The notes beneath the pieces are model-generated. The model ran no database searches. It was not told where the DNA came from and saw only the letters and a list, made by a program, of their open reading frames with translations. From positions 23,424,935 to 23,488,934 of the forward strand of contig CM060965.1 of assembly GCA_030765045.1 (NCBI GenBank): a stretch of DNA of 64,000 bases. The letters are read 5' to 3'. The stretch is from Tenodera sinensis (lineage: Eukaryota; Arthropoda; Insecta; Mantodea; Mantidae). Positions 46,347 through 59,845 of the stretch are shown here, piece by piece. The position numbers were made by a program, and so were the translations under genes. The number at the start of each line of letters is the position of its first letter. The stretch's first letter is position 1.

Positions 46347-47440
46347 TTTTACTTTCTCTATTGGTAAGTAGGGGAAGTATTGTATTCCACCCATAAATTC
46401 GATGTCAAGATTTCACCGGAAATATATGTTTTGAAACCTCCTGAACCCAAAAAAAAGCATTTTTAGAAAAAGGTCCGTGTGTGTGTGCTGTCAGTCTGTG
46501 AACAGCTTAACTCAAAAACGAAAAATCCGTTAAAAACCAAAGTTGGTATTTAAGTTTAATGTCTTTCAAGGATGCGACGCGAAGATTTTGAAGAAAATAG
46601 CCCCACCCTAAACTACCCTTTACATGGAAAATGTTTCGAAAATATTGATTTTCTTCTAAGTGGCTATAACGATTTTGATTAAAATGCCATATGTTTGAGA
46701 TACTTTTATGACAAATGAAATGTATATCTTGATTTTTCTGGCTATAGCCCCTGTAGTCGTATTTACTCTGGACGACTTTTGCATAACTGGTAAACCGTTA
46801 GAGATAGACCAAATCATACTATACAAAAAAATGTAGATCTTGCTAAAATACACAATTTATGTCCCAATAAATTGTCTTGTAGGGTGAACCATTTCGGAGA
46901 TATTCCTTGTTATGTGTGTGAGTTTCGGAAAACTTAGAACTTTCGTGAAATGGGTCATCGCTGTTCATTTTTTTATATGTTAAGTGTGCAAAGAGAACGG
47001 AATCTCAAAGCTTTAAAACATTTGACTACCGCACAAAGCCTACTGAATTCCCTTTTGCACCTACAAGGAAATTGGCAATAAGATAATTTGTACAAATGTT
47101 TAGTTTAACTAACCCAAAGAAGATATAGGAATAAGAGTTTGTAAGAATGGTTAGTACAAGAGTAGAGAAAGTCATGTGAGTGCAACACATCAGATTTTTT
47201 TATGTTAACTGTGTAAAGAGAACAGAGTCTCAAAGCTTTAAATGATTTGACTATCGCACAAAGCCTATTGCATTCCCATATTCCCCTTGTACCTACAAGG
47301 AAATAAGCAATAAGATAATTTGTACAAATGTTTATCTCAACTAACACGAAGATATAGAAATAAGAGTTTGTAAAAATGGTTAGTACAAGAGTAGAGAAAG
47401 TCATGTGAGCGCAATACATCAGATTTTGTCTACAATACGT
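46347..47440 (-). repeat. R850 repeat, full copy with duplicated end
   Basis: The minus-strand orientation of the family runs from ACTTTCTCTATTGGTAAGT to GCAATACATCAGATTTTGTC. The family 5' end is present twice: AAAGAGAAC blocks at about 46985 and 47210 and GTCATGTGAGTGCAACACA versus GTCATGTGAGCGCAATACA lie 225 bp apart. A local tandem duplication of the terminus explains the extra length. Confidence 0.88.
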
Positions 47441-47613
47441 AGTTCATTATATATTCATACTCGGCCATTGATAAACTTTTTGAGAGTTACTTGACATATT
47501 GCCATCAACTCATTTGCCATAAGAATAAATAAATAAAATTAATTACAGACGTCAAAATGTGAAGTGACTTTTTCCAGCGTTTTATTAATGAAAGAAAGAA
47601 CACTTAACACTTC

Positions 47614-48072
47614 CCCTAGCCCCGATGTGCATATAGTATAACACACGTCCAGTGACGTAGCTGGGTTCCCGTAAGGCCTGCTACAAAAGTTCCAAATGGG
47701 GTCAACTGCAAATGCCCTGCCCTAGTCTCGATGTGCGTATAGTACAACACACGTCCAGTGACGTAGCTGGGTTCCCGTAAGGCCTGCTACAAAAGTTCCA
47801 AATGGGGTCAACTGCAATTGCCCTGCCCTAGCCCCGATGTGCATATAGTACAACACACGTCCAGTGTCGTAGCTGGGTTCCCGTAAGGCCTGCTACAAAA
47901 GTTCCAAATGGGGTCAACTGCAATTGCCCTGCCCTAGCCCCGATGTGCATATAGTACAACACACGTCCAGTGACGTAGCTGGGTTCCCGTAAGGCCTGCT
48001 ACAAAAGTTCCAAATGGGGTCAACTGCAATTGCCCTGCCCTAGCCTCGATGTGCATATATGGACAACACACT
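47614..48072 (+). repeat. 106-bp tandem repeat, left part of a split array
   Basis: ACGTCCAGTGACGTAGCTGG begins at 47645, 47751, 47857 and 47963, exactly 106 bp apart each time, with few differences. The fifth unit stops after ACAACACAC at 48072 and its missing remainder is found at 50346. CAGTGACGTAGCTGGG resembles the terminal sequence of some DNA transposons, so the unit may be an amplified element end. Confidence 0.95.
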
Positions 48073-50345
<2,273 letters not shown>

Positions 50346-50449
50346 TAACGTCCATTGACGTAGCTGGGTTCCCGTAAGGTCTGCTACAAAAGTTCCAAAT
50401 GGGGTCAACTGCAATTGCCCTGCCCTAGCCCCAATGTGCATATAGTACG
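50346..50449 (+). repeat. 106-bp tandem repeat, right remainder of the split array
   Basis: ACGTCCATTGACGTAGCTGG resumes the unit interrupted at 48072 and continues to the normal CATATAGTAC, after which the array ends. Together the two sides make roughly five copies. Confidence 0.93.
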
Positions 50450-51483
50450 AGAACATGACGACGTTGCTACTGCTGCTGCTTGTTTTGCATGTTTGCATTT
50501 ACATACACGAGTCTATGGACTCTTGCATTCATTCACTTATAGAAAATGCAATCAGAGCCCAGCAACTTTTTGTGAACGCATGCAAGATAACAACATGAGG
50601 TGTCTACTCTTTTCATTCCTTATCTAGCATAAAGTTAAATGCAGCAACTTTCAATAATGCCACACTTAAAAATGTAAAAGTGTTGAAGATGTATCTTGTA
50701 GTATCATACTTCAATACCACTGATATCAAGGTCCCATCTCTAATGAATATTATTGTTTTTATCGTCTGTGATTTCTTATTACATGCACAAAGCATGGATA
50801 TACAAGATAATGTAAGGATTCTGAGCTTTTGGAAATTGCTTATGTGCATATTTCTTTTCTTTTTTGTCTTTTTTATTATCGTTATTGCCCTTTTTTATAA
50901 CCTAAATACTACTCACATGCTTTATCTTGAGCCCTAGAATCTAGTGCTACAAATACTGTGAGTCAAGAAGACCTGTGCTTTACCAAAGTAACAACTGAGC
51001 ATCATCCATGCTCCAGTGCTACCACTTGTGTATTTCACTGCAATACCTTTGTTGCTGTGCTCTTGCATTATTATACCAGTTTACTTTTGTCTTTAACCAA
51101 CTCAAACTGTAATTTTAAATACTAAATGCCTGAAGCAGATTCTGTGTCTACACTGCAAACTCATGAAAACAGTAAAAGAAAGAGCCTGTGTTTAGCCTTT
51201 TGCTTTAGCCATTGGCTAACCTGGGAAGCAATAACAGAAACTACAACTTACTGTCTTTTATGGTATAATTTAAAGTATGACTGTATAAAAGATATTTACA
51301 GTCCTGTTGCTCTTTGACAAAAAGACCATCTGAGACCTCAAAATAAAGTGGGTAGTACTTTCAACATACGTACATTTCCATATCACTGATCATAGAATGA
51401 GCCAATGCAAGTCAATGAAAGTATAATATATACTTGTACTGATTATTGTCACGACTTATCTTACCTTTTAGAGCATACACTAG
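50450..51483. other. Spacer, no feature recognised
   Basis: AT-rich non-coding sequence with several short frames and no family pattern. A hydrophobic frame at 50680-50937 (+) is typical of AT-rich DNA. Confidence 0.45.
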
Positions 51484-51600
51484 TTGAGAGGTAGAATTAG
51501 GACTGAAAAATTCAATGCCACAGATCTTCCGCTTCATGCATAGCTGCTCTAACCACTGAACTACCACGGAAACTTGCCAGTATGACATTAAATTCCCCAA
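51484..51600 (-). mobile_element. SINE family C copy with tRNA-like head
   Basis: The minus strand begins CCGTGGTAGTTCAGTGGTTA, a box A-like tRNA head, goes on through GCGGAAGATCTGTGG and ends in the family C sequence TGAATTTTTCAGTCC and TTCTACCTCTC. The box B region is shortened. This copy shows that family C foldbacks derive from a tRNA-headed SINE. Confidence 0.72.
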
Positions 51601-51737
51601 CAGATTTGTATTTTTCCAGTAGACCACAAGGGGATCCCACATCTGAGATAAGTGCCTCAAGGGCAACTAATAATCATAAGTACCTTATGCCTGGGTTTAA
51701 ATAAATAGCCTTTAGATGGTAGTTATTTTATTCCAAC

Positions 51738-51840
51738 CAACTTACTGTGTGTTTTTTTTAACACACAAGCCCTGTGTTTTCTATGTTTGAGAGGTAGAAT
51801 CAGGGCTAAAAAATCCAGTACCAAAGCCGGTACAAAAGAG
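51738..51840 (-). repeat. SINE family C tail fragment
   Basis: CCAACCAACTTACTGTGTG, TTTTAACACACAAGCCCTGT and GAGAGGTAGAATCAGGGCTA are the reverse complement, with changes, of the tail at 25780-25865. It lies about 140 bp from the copy at 51484 in the same orientation. Confidence 0.7.
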
Positions 51841-52547
51841 CCAGTACAAGCCGGTCTGAAAGATTTTATTTGTACAATTTGTTCTTAATTTAGTTTAGTC
51901 CTACAGCAAAGTGAAAATTCAATTTAGCTATCTTCAGCAGTTTTTGAAGAAAACTTTTCACAGCAAAAATTGAGGAAAGAAGCTTATATTATTTCCTGTA
52001 GTACAAATATAAAATTGTTCTTCTACATATAGAGTTCAAATTATGGTCGAGGTAATTTCATTTGTAAGGATCATCTAGTGTTAGTCTACTAGTTGCACAC
52101 TTTATCTGGAGTACTCAGATGGCAAGAAGACTTTTCATTTCTTTCATGTAATCATACTTTGTTATATAATAGAAGCCCCTGAGTTGTAGTTTCTAAAATT
52201 GTTTTTTTCAGGTTAGTCAACGGCTGAAGTAAAAGGCTGCACATGTGGCTTATTCTTTTACTATTTACGGAAGTTTGCAGTGTCTCTGCTGGATCTGCTT
52301 AAAACATTTAGCACTTAAAATTACTGTTTGAGTTGGTTAAATATAAAATAAAACTGTATGATAACACAGCACCAAACAATGAAATGTGCAAATGGTAACT
52401 GGATTATGGGCAACAATGCTCAGTTGTTACATAGCAAAGCACAGGCCTTCTTGATTGAACTATTCCTAGCACTAGATCCCAAGATAAGATGTATGAGTAG
52501 TACAATGTTTTGTCTGCATAGATCAAAGAGTTGATTTTTACTTTCTG
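51841..52547. other. Spacer, no feature recognised
   Basis: AT-rich sequence. AATTTGTTCTTAATTTAG near 51888 may be a trace of the foldback family at 24985. Nothing else. Confidence 0.45.
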
Positions 52548-53420
52548 TGTATAGTAAAGTAGGGGAAGTACTGTATTTGACCCAAAATGTTGATGTCAAG
52601 ATTGATTTCATCAGAAATGCATGATTTGAGGCCCGCTGAATCCAGAAAAAGCAGTTTTAAAACTAGGTGTGTGTATGTGAGTGTGTGTGTGTGCGCGTGC
52701 CTGTCTGTGAACAGCACAACTCAAAAATGAAAAGTTGGTTAAAAACCAAACTTGGTATTTAAGTTTAATATCTTTCAAGGATGGGACACAGGGATTTTGA
52801 AAAAAATTTCTCCACCCTAAACTACCCTTTAAATGCAACTTTTTGGGAAAAATTTTGATTTTCTCAAACATGGCTCTAACAATTTTGATTAGAATGACAT
52901 GTTTAAAATATTTTTAAGGCAAGTAAAATTAATATTTTGAATTTTCTGGCTATAGCCTATGTAGTCCTATTTACTGTGGATGACTTTTGCATAACTGGTA
53001 AACAGTAAGAGATAAACCAAATCTTAGTATTAAAAACTGTAGATCTCTTTAAAACACACAAGTTATGTCTAAATACATTTTTTTTTTTTTTTATTGGAGT
53101 GAACCATTTTGAGATATTTCTTATTATTTATGTGAGTTTTGCAGTGCGTAAACTTTTCTCAAATGGAAGGTCACTATTCACTTTATCTCTTGGCTGTGCA
53201 AAGAGAACGGAATTTCAAAGCTTTAAAAGATTTGACTATCGCTCATTATCTACTGTATTTCCAAATTCTTCTTGCACCTGTAAGAAAATCAGCAGTAAGA
53301 TAATTTCTGCAAATGTTTATCTCAACTAACATGAAGAAAATAAGACAATAAGAGTTTTTTAAGAATAGTTAGTACAAAAGTAGACAAATCATTTGAGTGC
53401 AATACATTAGATTTTTGTGT
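52548..53420 (-). repeat. R850 repeat, full-length diverged copy
   Basis: In reverse orientation it runs from GTAGGGGAAGTACTGTATTT through CACCCTAAACTACCCTTTAA, GGCTATAGCCTATGTAGTCC and GTGAACCATTTTGAGATAT to GAGTGCAATACATTAGATTT. A TG/GT run (52665-52700) replaces the AC-rich segment of other copies, a variable simple repeat inside the family. Confidence 0.85.
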
Positions 53421-54152
53421 AACGGACTGAAAATAAAGGGGCAAAGTTTCTGAAGGACAACCAATAATTTTTGTCAGATTGTAAAACTCAATTATACAAA
53501 AATTTCATCAAGATCACACCAAAAGTACTCCCTGCAAACCAACCATGTTCAATCATAGGTAAACTTGGGATATGAGTACACTGTACATGTACAACTCTTC
53601 TCCCATAACCCAATTTTAAAGAATTCAAACTTCCTCTTATATCCCTTTGTACCTCCAGTAACCTCTGATATTACATAAATCTAAAGAAATGGGATTGAAA
53701 TTGGGTGACATGAATATACTCCTAAACATTCAAATTTTAAAATGTTTGTGATATAACCTGTTCCTTTGGGAATGGTGAAACAGTTCAGAACCAAAGTTCT
53801 TGATTATCCTCTATGCACATACATTATGTTACTTTGCAATATTAGTACAGACTAACCAACAGACTATTAGGCATTAAGTACTGAATGCATTGGAACAATG
53901 TCCTGGAGTCCTTGTCCTCAAAAAAAACTTCAAAGTCATGGGACAGCCATACTTATGACTGTTATACCATTCTGGCTTTGTCAGACATGCCACACTGATA
54001 TAATTTTGTGATCTTTAGGCTACGATTTTTTGTATGTATGAGTTAGTTGTAAATATTTCAATTCAGCTGTTCTATTCCACACAATATTCATTTATGATTC
54101 ATAAAGAACATCGGCATACAGTATCAGCTAAGGCTCAGAATTTGAGACCTTG
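53421..54152. other. Spacer, no feature recognised
   Basis: AT-rich sequence; nothing recognised. Confidence 0.45.
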
Positions 54153-54163
54153 AGTGTCTAAGC

Positions 54164-54515
54164 AGGCAGCACCATGACCGAGTGGTTAGACTGTTTGCCT
54201 ACTACCTAGGTGGCCCAGGTTCGATCCCAGGGACCCACATATGGTATTCATGGTGGACAAAGCAGCATCTGGGCGGATTTTCTCCAGGTTCTCCAGTTTC
54301 CCCTGCCACTCATTCCACCAATTACTCCATCATCACTTTTCCATTCATCGATTTTGCCTGCATTTCAGATCATACCTGGTGCTTGGATGACCATCTGCCT
54401 TCCAGGTCTTCACTCTGGTCCATAGGCTCCTCTGCTCTCCGATAGGCATCTGACCCTAGGCACTGGCTTGTAAATCCTACATAAGGGCAGGGTAATCAGA
54501 TAAAGAAGAAGAAGT
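54164..54515 (+). mobile_element. tRNA-derived SINE, family A long-tail type, with 11-bp TSD
   Basis: This is the most complete copy. The head GCACCATGACCGAGTGGTTA contains box A, and GGTTCGATCCCAGGGACC contains box B. The body shares the CCACTCATTCCACC part with the short-tail copies but continues differently (GATCATACCTGGTGCTTGGA, CTTCACTCTGGTCCATAGGC) and ends in AGAAGAAGAAG. Direct repeats AGTGTCTAAGC lie at 54153-54163 and 54516-54526. Short open frames across it are not genes. Confidence 0.93.
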
Positions 54516-54526
54516 AGTGTCTAAGC

Positions 54527-54839
54527 GATAGTTTTCAATGTAAACAAACACATTCTACCAGCAGAACGCTTCTGTCATTAAATACACATTGGGTTAGCAT
54601 TGTTAACATTATACTGTACCCCAATTGACTGCTGAGCACACCAGATCCCAAGTTTTGAGTCTTAGTTACAATATAATTTCAGCGGAGATACCCAGTCATT
54701 AAAATGTTGTAGGTTGATATAGGATTAAGGAATGATTGGTAAATAAAATTTAAACAAACAGAAGTGCTCCAGATAAAATGACTAGAAAGCAATAATTTTC
54801 TCAGAAAAGGGAAGCACTAAATAACTTCAAATTTCTTTT
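54527..54839. other. Spacer, no feature recognised
   Basis: AT-rich sequence; nothing recognised. Confidence 0.45.
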
Positions 54840-55510
54840 GGAAAATCCCCCAAAGTACCTTGACTTGACTTACATAAAGACGGAATCGGGTTTAAAAGCC
54901 CTCAACACGTAAACTTTATGGTTATTTAGTCAATAGCCCTGTCTCTAATGAGAAAGACAATAAGTTTTTGACTAAATCTTTTGTAGGAGGATCTTTGTCT
55001 AGGTTAGCTATACCCAGTAATTCATATCTTTTCCTACCTAAGGCTTCACAACTGAATATAATATGAGAGGCAGTTTCTTCCTCTACATTACAAACCTACA
55101 TATTGGTATTTCTTTAAAGATTCCCATTGTGTGTAGATGTTTTCTCAACCTACAATAACCCGTTATCAGGTTTATTTGGCATCTAATCAGTAAGTAAGGA
55201 GGATATCATTCTCTTGCTGTGTTTGCATCCTACTGTTTGTTCCAATATCTTCTGATGGTAATCACTTAGGTATCCATTCATCAGTGGTTTTTCAAACAGC
55301 ATTTAAGGGGATGCCAGAGCCTTTGCTTGCTAAGGCATCTACTTTTTCATTGCCTGAAATACCTTTATGTTCCGGCACCCATCCAAGTTGAGTTTTGCCA
55401 GCTTTATAAGGTTTTCTAAGCAGTTCCAGAGTAATTTTGACATTATCTGATAGCTTGCAATTGCTTGTAAAGCTGCCTGACTGTCAGAGAATATCCAGAT
55501 ACTTATATAT
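54840..55510 (-). pseudogene. LINE ORF2 3' fragment with RNase H domain (jockey-like)
   Basis: On the minus strand, near 55500-55460, IWIFSDSQAALQAIA is the RNase H SDSQAAL block. Then follow SKLLWNCLENLIKLAK, a frame-shifted equivalent of WVPGHxGIxGNExADxLA near 55390-55310, and a C-terminal Cys-containing segment near 55090-55060 (CRGRNCLSYYI, equivalent to the CRLCxxExETxxHIxxxC motif, in shifted frames). Frameshifts and stops are frequent. It is the 3' end of an old non-LTR element. Confidence 0.7.
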
Positions 55511-55524
55511 TTAAACGAGCAATT

Positions 55525-55557
<33 letters not shown>

Positions 55558-56187
55558 CGCGCAACTTCGAAACAGCTCTAACGATTTTGATCAAATTTTA
55601 TGGTCAGACACAGTTTTGCTTATTTTGTTTATATAGGTGTCACTCCTGAAAAACACGATTTTACGTGTAACGGTTACAATTACTCTAAACGTTATTTTGG
55701 CCATCATTTCTCTGTTATACCGCTCGCAAAAGTTAAAGGCATGTGAACGCTGGTCAATGCCCAAGCAGAGCGCTGTTGCCAAGCGTAGTGCGTGTACCGG
55801 CAGACGGTCTGTACACAAGGTTGTGTGAGATGCATGCACCACATTCGGCAGCGCTGGTAAGAGGGGCAAGCATAGGATTCGCTGGAGTCTGCAGTACGCC
55901 CCGCCTCCATATGCCTTTAACTTTTGCGAAGATTATAATGGGCCAATTTAAACGAACAAGCTAGGATATTAAAGGTCTCGTCAAGAGCTTTCAGCAAACC
56001 TAAAAAGGTTGACTTAACTAGCTTAGTCTACGCATAACAGTCACAATCTTATATATTTAAACAGGCAATTCTTGTATATATATATATATATATTCCAAGC
56101 AACTTGGAAACAGCTCTAACGATTTCGATCAAATTTTGTATTCAGACAGAGTTTTGCTTATTAAGTTTATCTATATAGATGTCATTC

Positions 56188-56220
<33 letters not shown>

Positions 56221-56830
56221 GTGATTTTACGCTAGCAGTCACAGTTACTCTAAACCTTATTTTGGCCATAATTCCTCTGTTTTACCGCTCGCAAAAGTTA
56301 AAGGCATGTGAACGCTGGCCAATGCTCAAGCAGAGCGCTGTTGCCAAGCGTAGTGCGTGTACCGGCAGAGGTTCCGTACATAAGGCGCGTGAGATGCGTG
56401 TACCATATTCGGCAGCGCTGGTAGGAGGGGCAAGCTTAGGATTCGCTGGAGTCTGCAGTACGCCCCGCCTCCATATGCCTTTAACTTTTGCGAAGATTAT
56501 AATGGGCCAATTTAAACGAACAAGCTAGGATATTAAAGGTCTCGTCAAGAGCTTTCAGCAAACCTAAAAAAGTTGATTTAACTATATTAGTCTATGTGTA
56601 ACAGTCACAATTAGCCTAAACCTTATTTTGGCCATTGTCAATGGGCCATTTTCAACAAACAAGCCAGGATATAAAAGGTCTCATCACGGAAACGACCCCA
56701 ACAATTAGGATGAAAATTTATATTTAATGAACATTTTGCTTTTCAAGTTTATGTAAAGTCTTTTCCCCGAAAAAACATGATTAAAAAAAGGAAAAGAAAA
56801 GCCGAGCAAAGCTTGGTCGCCCAGGTACTA
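55502..56830 (+). mobile_element. Tandem 546-bp repeat unit with 3' hairpin, possibly Helentron-like
   Basis: The unit starting CTTATATATTTAAACGAGCA at 55502 recurs at 56048 (546-bp offset), and a third, shorter piece follows to about 56830. Each unit has a TA microsatellite, AACAGCTCTAACGATTT, CTCGCAAAAGTTAAAGGCAT, GCAGAGCGCTGTTGCCAAGC and TCTGCAGTACGCCCCGCCTC. The region ends with GCCGAGCAAAGCTTGGTCGC, a short hairpin, then CCAGGTACTA. Microsatellite plus internal tandem units plus terminal hairpin is the layout of Helentron-associated non-autonomous elements. No Rep/helicase sequence is present, so the class is inferred. Confidence 0.6.
56192..56219 (+). repeat. Poly(A) tract in the second 546-bp unit
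   Basis: A run of about 27 A residues replaces the short A-rich stretch of the first unit (near 55650), a unit-specific expansion. Confidence 0.95.
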
Positions 56831-57184
56831 TAACCAAAGCTCAGTATGGTGAACAGTTGACTTATGTTAGCAATGTCAGTATAAGTGCTTGTTAATCCTA
56901 AGTTAATAAAGAGTAGTTGGCAAGCATTAAGTTTTAGCTACACTGGTGTTTCTGTCACTTTGCAGTTGTGGTCTACACTCCTCTGATTGTAATAAAAATC
57001 ATCCCCCAATTGAGCTTTGAGGCTTAGGGCCTTCAATATCTCAGCTATGTTTAGAGGCTGAAGGCCTTCAGCGGATTTCCAAATCTTTTAATTACATGTA
57101 TACCTTGTACAGGGCAGGCACCCCTCTTAAAGTATTAATTAAATATTCAACCTTTGTTTATAAACTATACATGCACACACTAAA
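56831..57184. other. Spacer, no feature recognised
   Basis: Mixed AT-rich sequence; nothing recognised. Confidence 0.45.

Positions 57185-57232
<48 letters not shown>
57185..57232 (+). repeat. (CAT)n microsatellite, 16 triplets
   Basis: Perfect CAT repeats, immediately left of a minus-strand LINE fragment. They may mark the simple-repeat 3' tail of that LINE. Confidence 0.97.
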
Positions 57233-57235
57233 GAA

Positions 57236-57660
57236 CAAGTTCGTTTTAGGTCATGTGGCCTGTAATGATAAACCTAGTGAAGATAGTCTTGGTCTTTCCA
57301 CTGCTGTTTTGATCTTCGTTGGTCCCTGGGACTAGTTGGAGCATACTGGAATGTCAATTTTGGGAGCCTTAGTTCTTTCCATTCTCTTCAAATGATTTTT
57401 CTATCTCCTCAGTCAAACTTGTACTTCAAGGTGTTCTCTGATATCTTTATTCCTTGGGTGGTCCAATCTACTAACTTCTAACAGTGATCGCAAGAAACGC
57501 ATTTGGGCTACTTCAAGATTATGTGAATTTCTGTTATTTAAAATCCAAATTTCACTTTCTGAGAGCAGCTTCTGATATGATATTATGTAGTCTTAGTTTT
57601 GTATCAGTCATAATGTTTTCTAAAATATTACCCTGTTCAATTTATTATATTTTTGTAATT
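57236..57660 (-). pseudogene. LINE reverse-transcriptase C-terminal fragment
   Basis: Minus-strand blocks in order: LLSESEIWILNNRNSHNLEV (equivalent to LLYGSETWVL) near 57570, AQMRFLRSLLEVSRLDHPRN and KDIREHLEVQ near 57500-57430, then LPKLTFQYAPTSPRDQ and QQWKDQ near 57370-57290 (equivalent to the GRPRKRWxDQ C-terminal block). One frameshift and several stops occur. The (CAT)n tract at 57185 abuts its 3' end, as seen for RTE-like LINEs with simple-repeat tails. Confidence 0.78.
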
Positions 57661-57813
57661 ATGTATCAATATCACTTGTGATCTCCAAGAGGAGGTCCGG
57701 CTATCTTTGATTAGGTTTCTTGTAGTAATACCAAGTCCCCTGGTTAGTTACCAGCCATCTGCAGGGCAAGACTAGTAATAAGGCTGCTACCTTATAGCCT
57801 CTAGTCAGGCCTG

Positions 57814-58281
57814 TGTTTTGTCCTAATGTACATTTGTTTGCTTTTATATACATTTCTTTCATGTAAATGTCTCAAACATCTGTATGGGATCCATGCTTGG
57901 AACACAAAAAATCTGTCATCAGGTTCTGTGGAACATTCATTTTAGCAGTGCTGGAGTAATCTGTCAGAAAACAAGTCTTACAGCTTCTTTCAACTTATCG
58001 ATTGCATTTTAACATTTTGCAACAATGTTGTTGGATCACCAGAGCAAATTGTCATACGTCATTAGGTCAGGGCTTTGAGGTGATCAGTCCAGCGGAGCTG
58101 GCAATGAAGGCTTTGTCAATCCAGCATTTTGGAAACACCTCGTTGAGGTTACCTATTCTCATACTGAAATGGCAAAATAAGGAGATGCTCAAACATGTCT
58201 CCTTGGCCCCTCGGGTTTCCAAAAGGGCTAGGAACCATGTTCTTAGCATACTAAGATATTCATGTTGGTGAACAGATCACT

Positions 58282-58315
<34 letters not shown>

Positions 58316-58434
58316 ACTGTAAATTTGTTCACTGTTTATGTTCTGAGCTGAGCATGATGGATCCCATTCTGATGCTTTAGACATCTGCATGAAAGAAATG
58401 TACATTGAAACAAACGTACATTAAGACATAAAAC
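57814..58434. repeat. 620-bp segment bounded by ~90-nt inverted repeats
   Basis: GTCCTAATGTACATTTGTTT, CATTTCTTTCATGTAAATGT and TGGGATCCATGCTTGGAACA (57814-57903) appear inverted at 58340-58434 as TGTTCTGAGCTGAGCATGAT, GGATCCCATTCTGATGC and ATGTACATTGAAACAAACGT, with roughly three-quarters identity. The interior is non-coding apart from a chance 89-codon frame and carries a poly(A) run at about 58283-58312. It could be a foldback MITE or a retro-insertion pair. Confidence 0.65.
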
Positions 58435-58639
58435 ATTTTCTATAGTGTGCATATGTACAGTTATAAATAAAATATAAATAGTATAAATATAAATAATATA
58501 AACATGATTATAATAACATAAAATATTACATTAACACTTTAGGTGGGTGATGGAACTTAGTGCCCACCTGTAGTTGCCCAACGTGAGCATAGCATTAATG
58601 CTATGAACACAGAACACCTAGATATTAAAGCTAGAGGTT

Positions 58640-58862
58640 TCTTCCGGGCATGTCCATCTCTGTGGTGTGCCTCACATTAAGGATTCACGAGTTCGAATAT
58701 AGGTTGAGGTGAGTTACCTGGATAAGGTTTTTTGTGTTTTCCCTTGTTCTAAAAGGCAAATGTTGGGTAACTACTATAACCTCTATAGACTCCGGGGTCA
58801 TTTCATCCATTTTATTCATCTTTCGATATGACCGTTTAAAGGACGTTAAACCTTTTAAAAAA
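58640..58862 (+). mobile_element. tRNA-derived SINE, family B, diverged copy
   Basis: Head relic TGTGGTGTGCCTCACATTAA, box B-like GAGTTCGAATATAGG, then GGATAAGGTTTTTTGTGTTT, AGGCAAATGTTGGGTAAC and TTCGATATGACCGTTTAAAG match the copy at 31288 with many changes. The 3' end is A-rich. Target duplication is no longer clear. It is the last repeat before the GTF3C4 upstream region. Confidence 0.8.
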
Positions 58863-59845
58863 TCGCATTACAGCTTCTGAAAGTTCGGATAGTCATAAGG
58901 AAGTTTAATCTATGCTTATTTAGAACATTAATGTGAGAAACCAAAACAGTTTTTCACCAGTTTTGCTAGTGAAACCAATGCTTCTCAATCGTCATATTTG
59001 AAGCGCACAGATGTGGAAAAGGAGCGTGTTTTGGGCGCGAAATAAACTACGGACTTGTTAACAGAATTTCCTTAAAAACATTTATCGCCAAAATTATTAT
59101 ACAATTGGCTTTAAAAAACAAAATGCGTATAGTTTTCTAGTTGGAAGGTGGCTGCCCTGTTCAAAACAAAATGAAAATATTTAGAATTTAGCTGTGGAAG
59201 GTGTTCTGTGCTGTGGAATTTAGTGTGTACGTACAAAACTATACATTGCAGTGAGCCAGTTACTGCAGTTTTCTTCTGAAGGGACGCCGAAAGCATAATC
59301 AAATTACACTTTCATTTTCTTTTGCATGCTTGCCACCTGCCACCGAGATGGCTACAATATTGCGTTCCTTTCGTTTAGAAATGGAATTTGGATTGGACAA
59401 TTGAAGAATAAAAGAGAAACTTACGATCAGAGATTTCATGTTATGCAACTTAACATCGCTTTCAGAAATTGATCACAAAGTCTCGCTGCTCATCCTGACC
59501 AGGAAGGAGTAAGACAGAAATGTAATGAAGTTTTAATTCGTGCATAACCTAAAATGTTCTGTTGATGAGCGTAGAAAGTAAAAGCAATGTGTGTTGTTTT
59601 AGTGTGTGATTGGTGATAGAGCAGTAGTACATTTGACAATCAGGATAATATAAGGGTAAATTAGAGTGTACTACTAGCTCTTTATATTTTTCATTTGCGA
59701 AACAGTAGTTGCTTTTATTTGAAGTTAAGGGGGAAAACATATAATAAGCACCTGCATGATATACATGACTTAGCATTTCAAAGTACAGTAAATAAATACT
59801 TTAAAAAATCATATTTGGTAGATGGTGTCATAATCCACTGTCAAC
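58863..59845 (+). promoter_or_regulatory. Upstream and 5' untranslated region of the GTF3C4-like gene
   Basis: Repeat-free sequence with scattered CpGs precedes the coding region. TTTTGGGCGCGAAAT at 59029-59043 resembles an E2F site. On the minus strand, ATGAAATCTCTGATC followed by GTAAGT near 59440-59420 would be a possible first coding exon of a divergent gene, but it is only five codons and unproven. A short upstream frame starting at 59695 overlaps the start codon region. No TATA box stands out. The transcription start is not determined. Confidence 0.4.
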
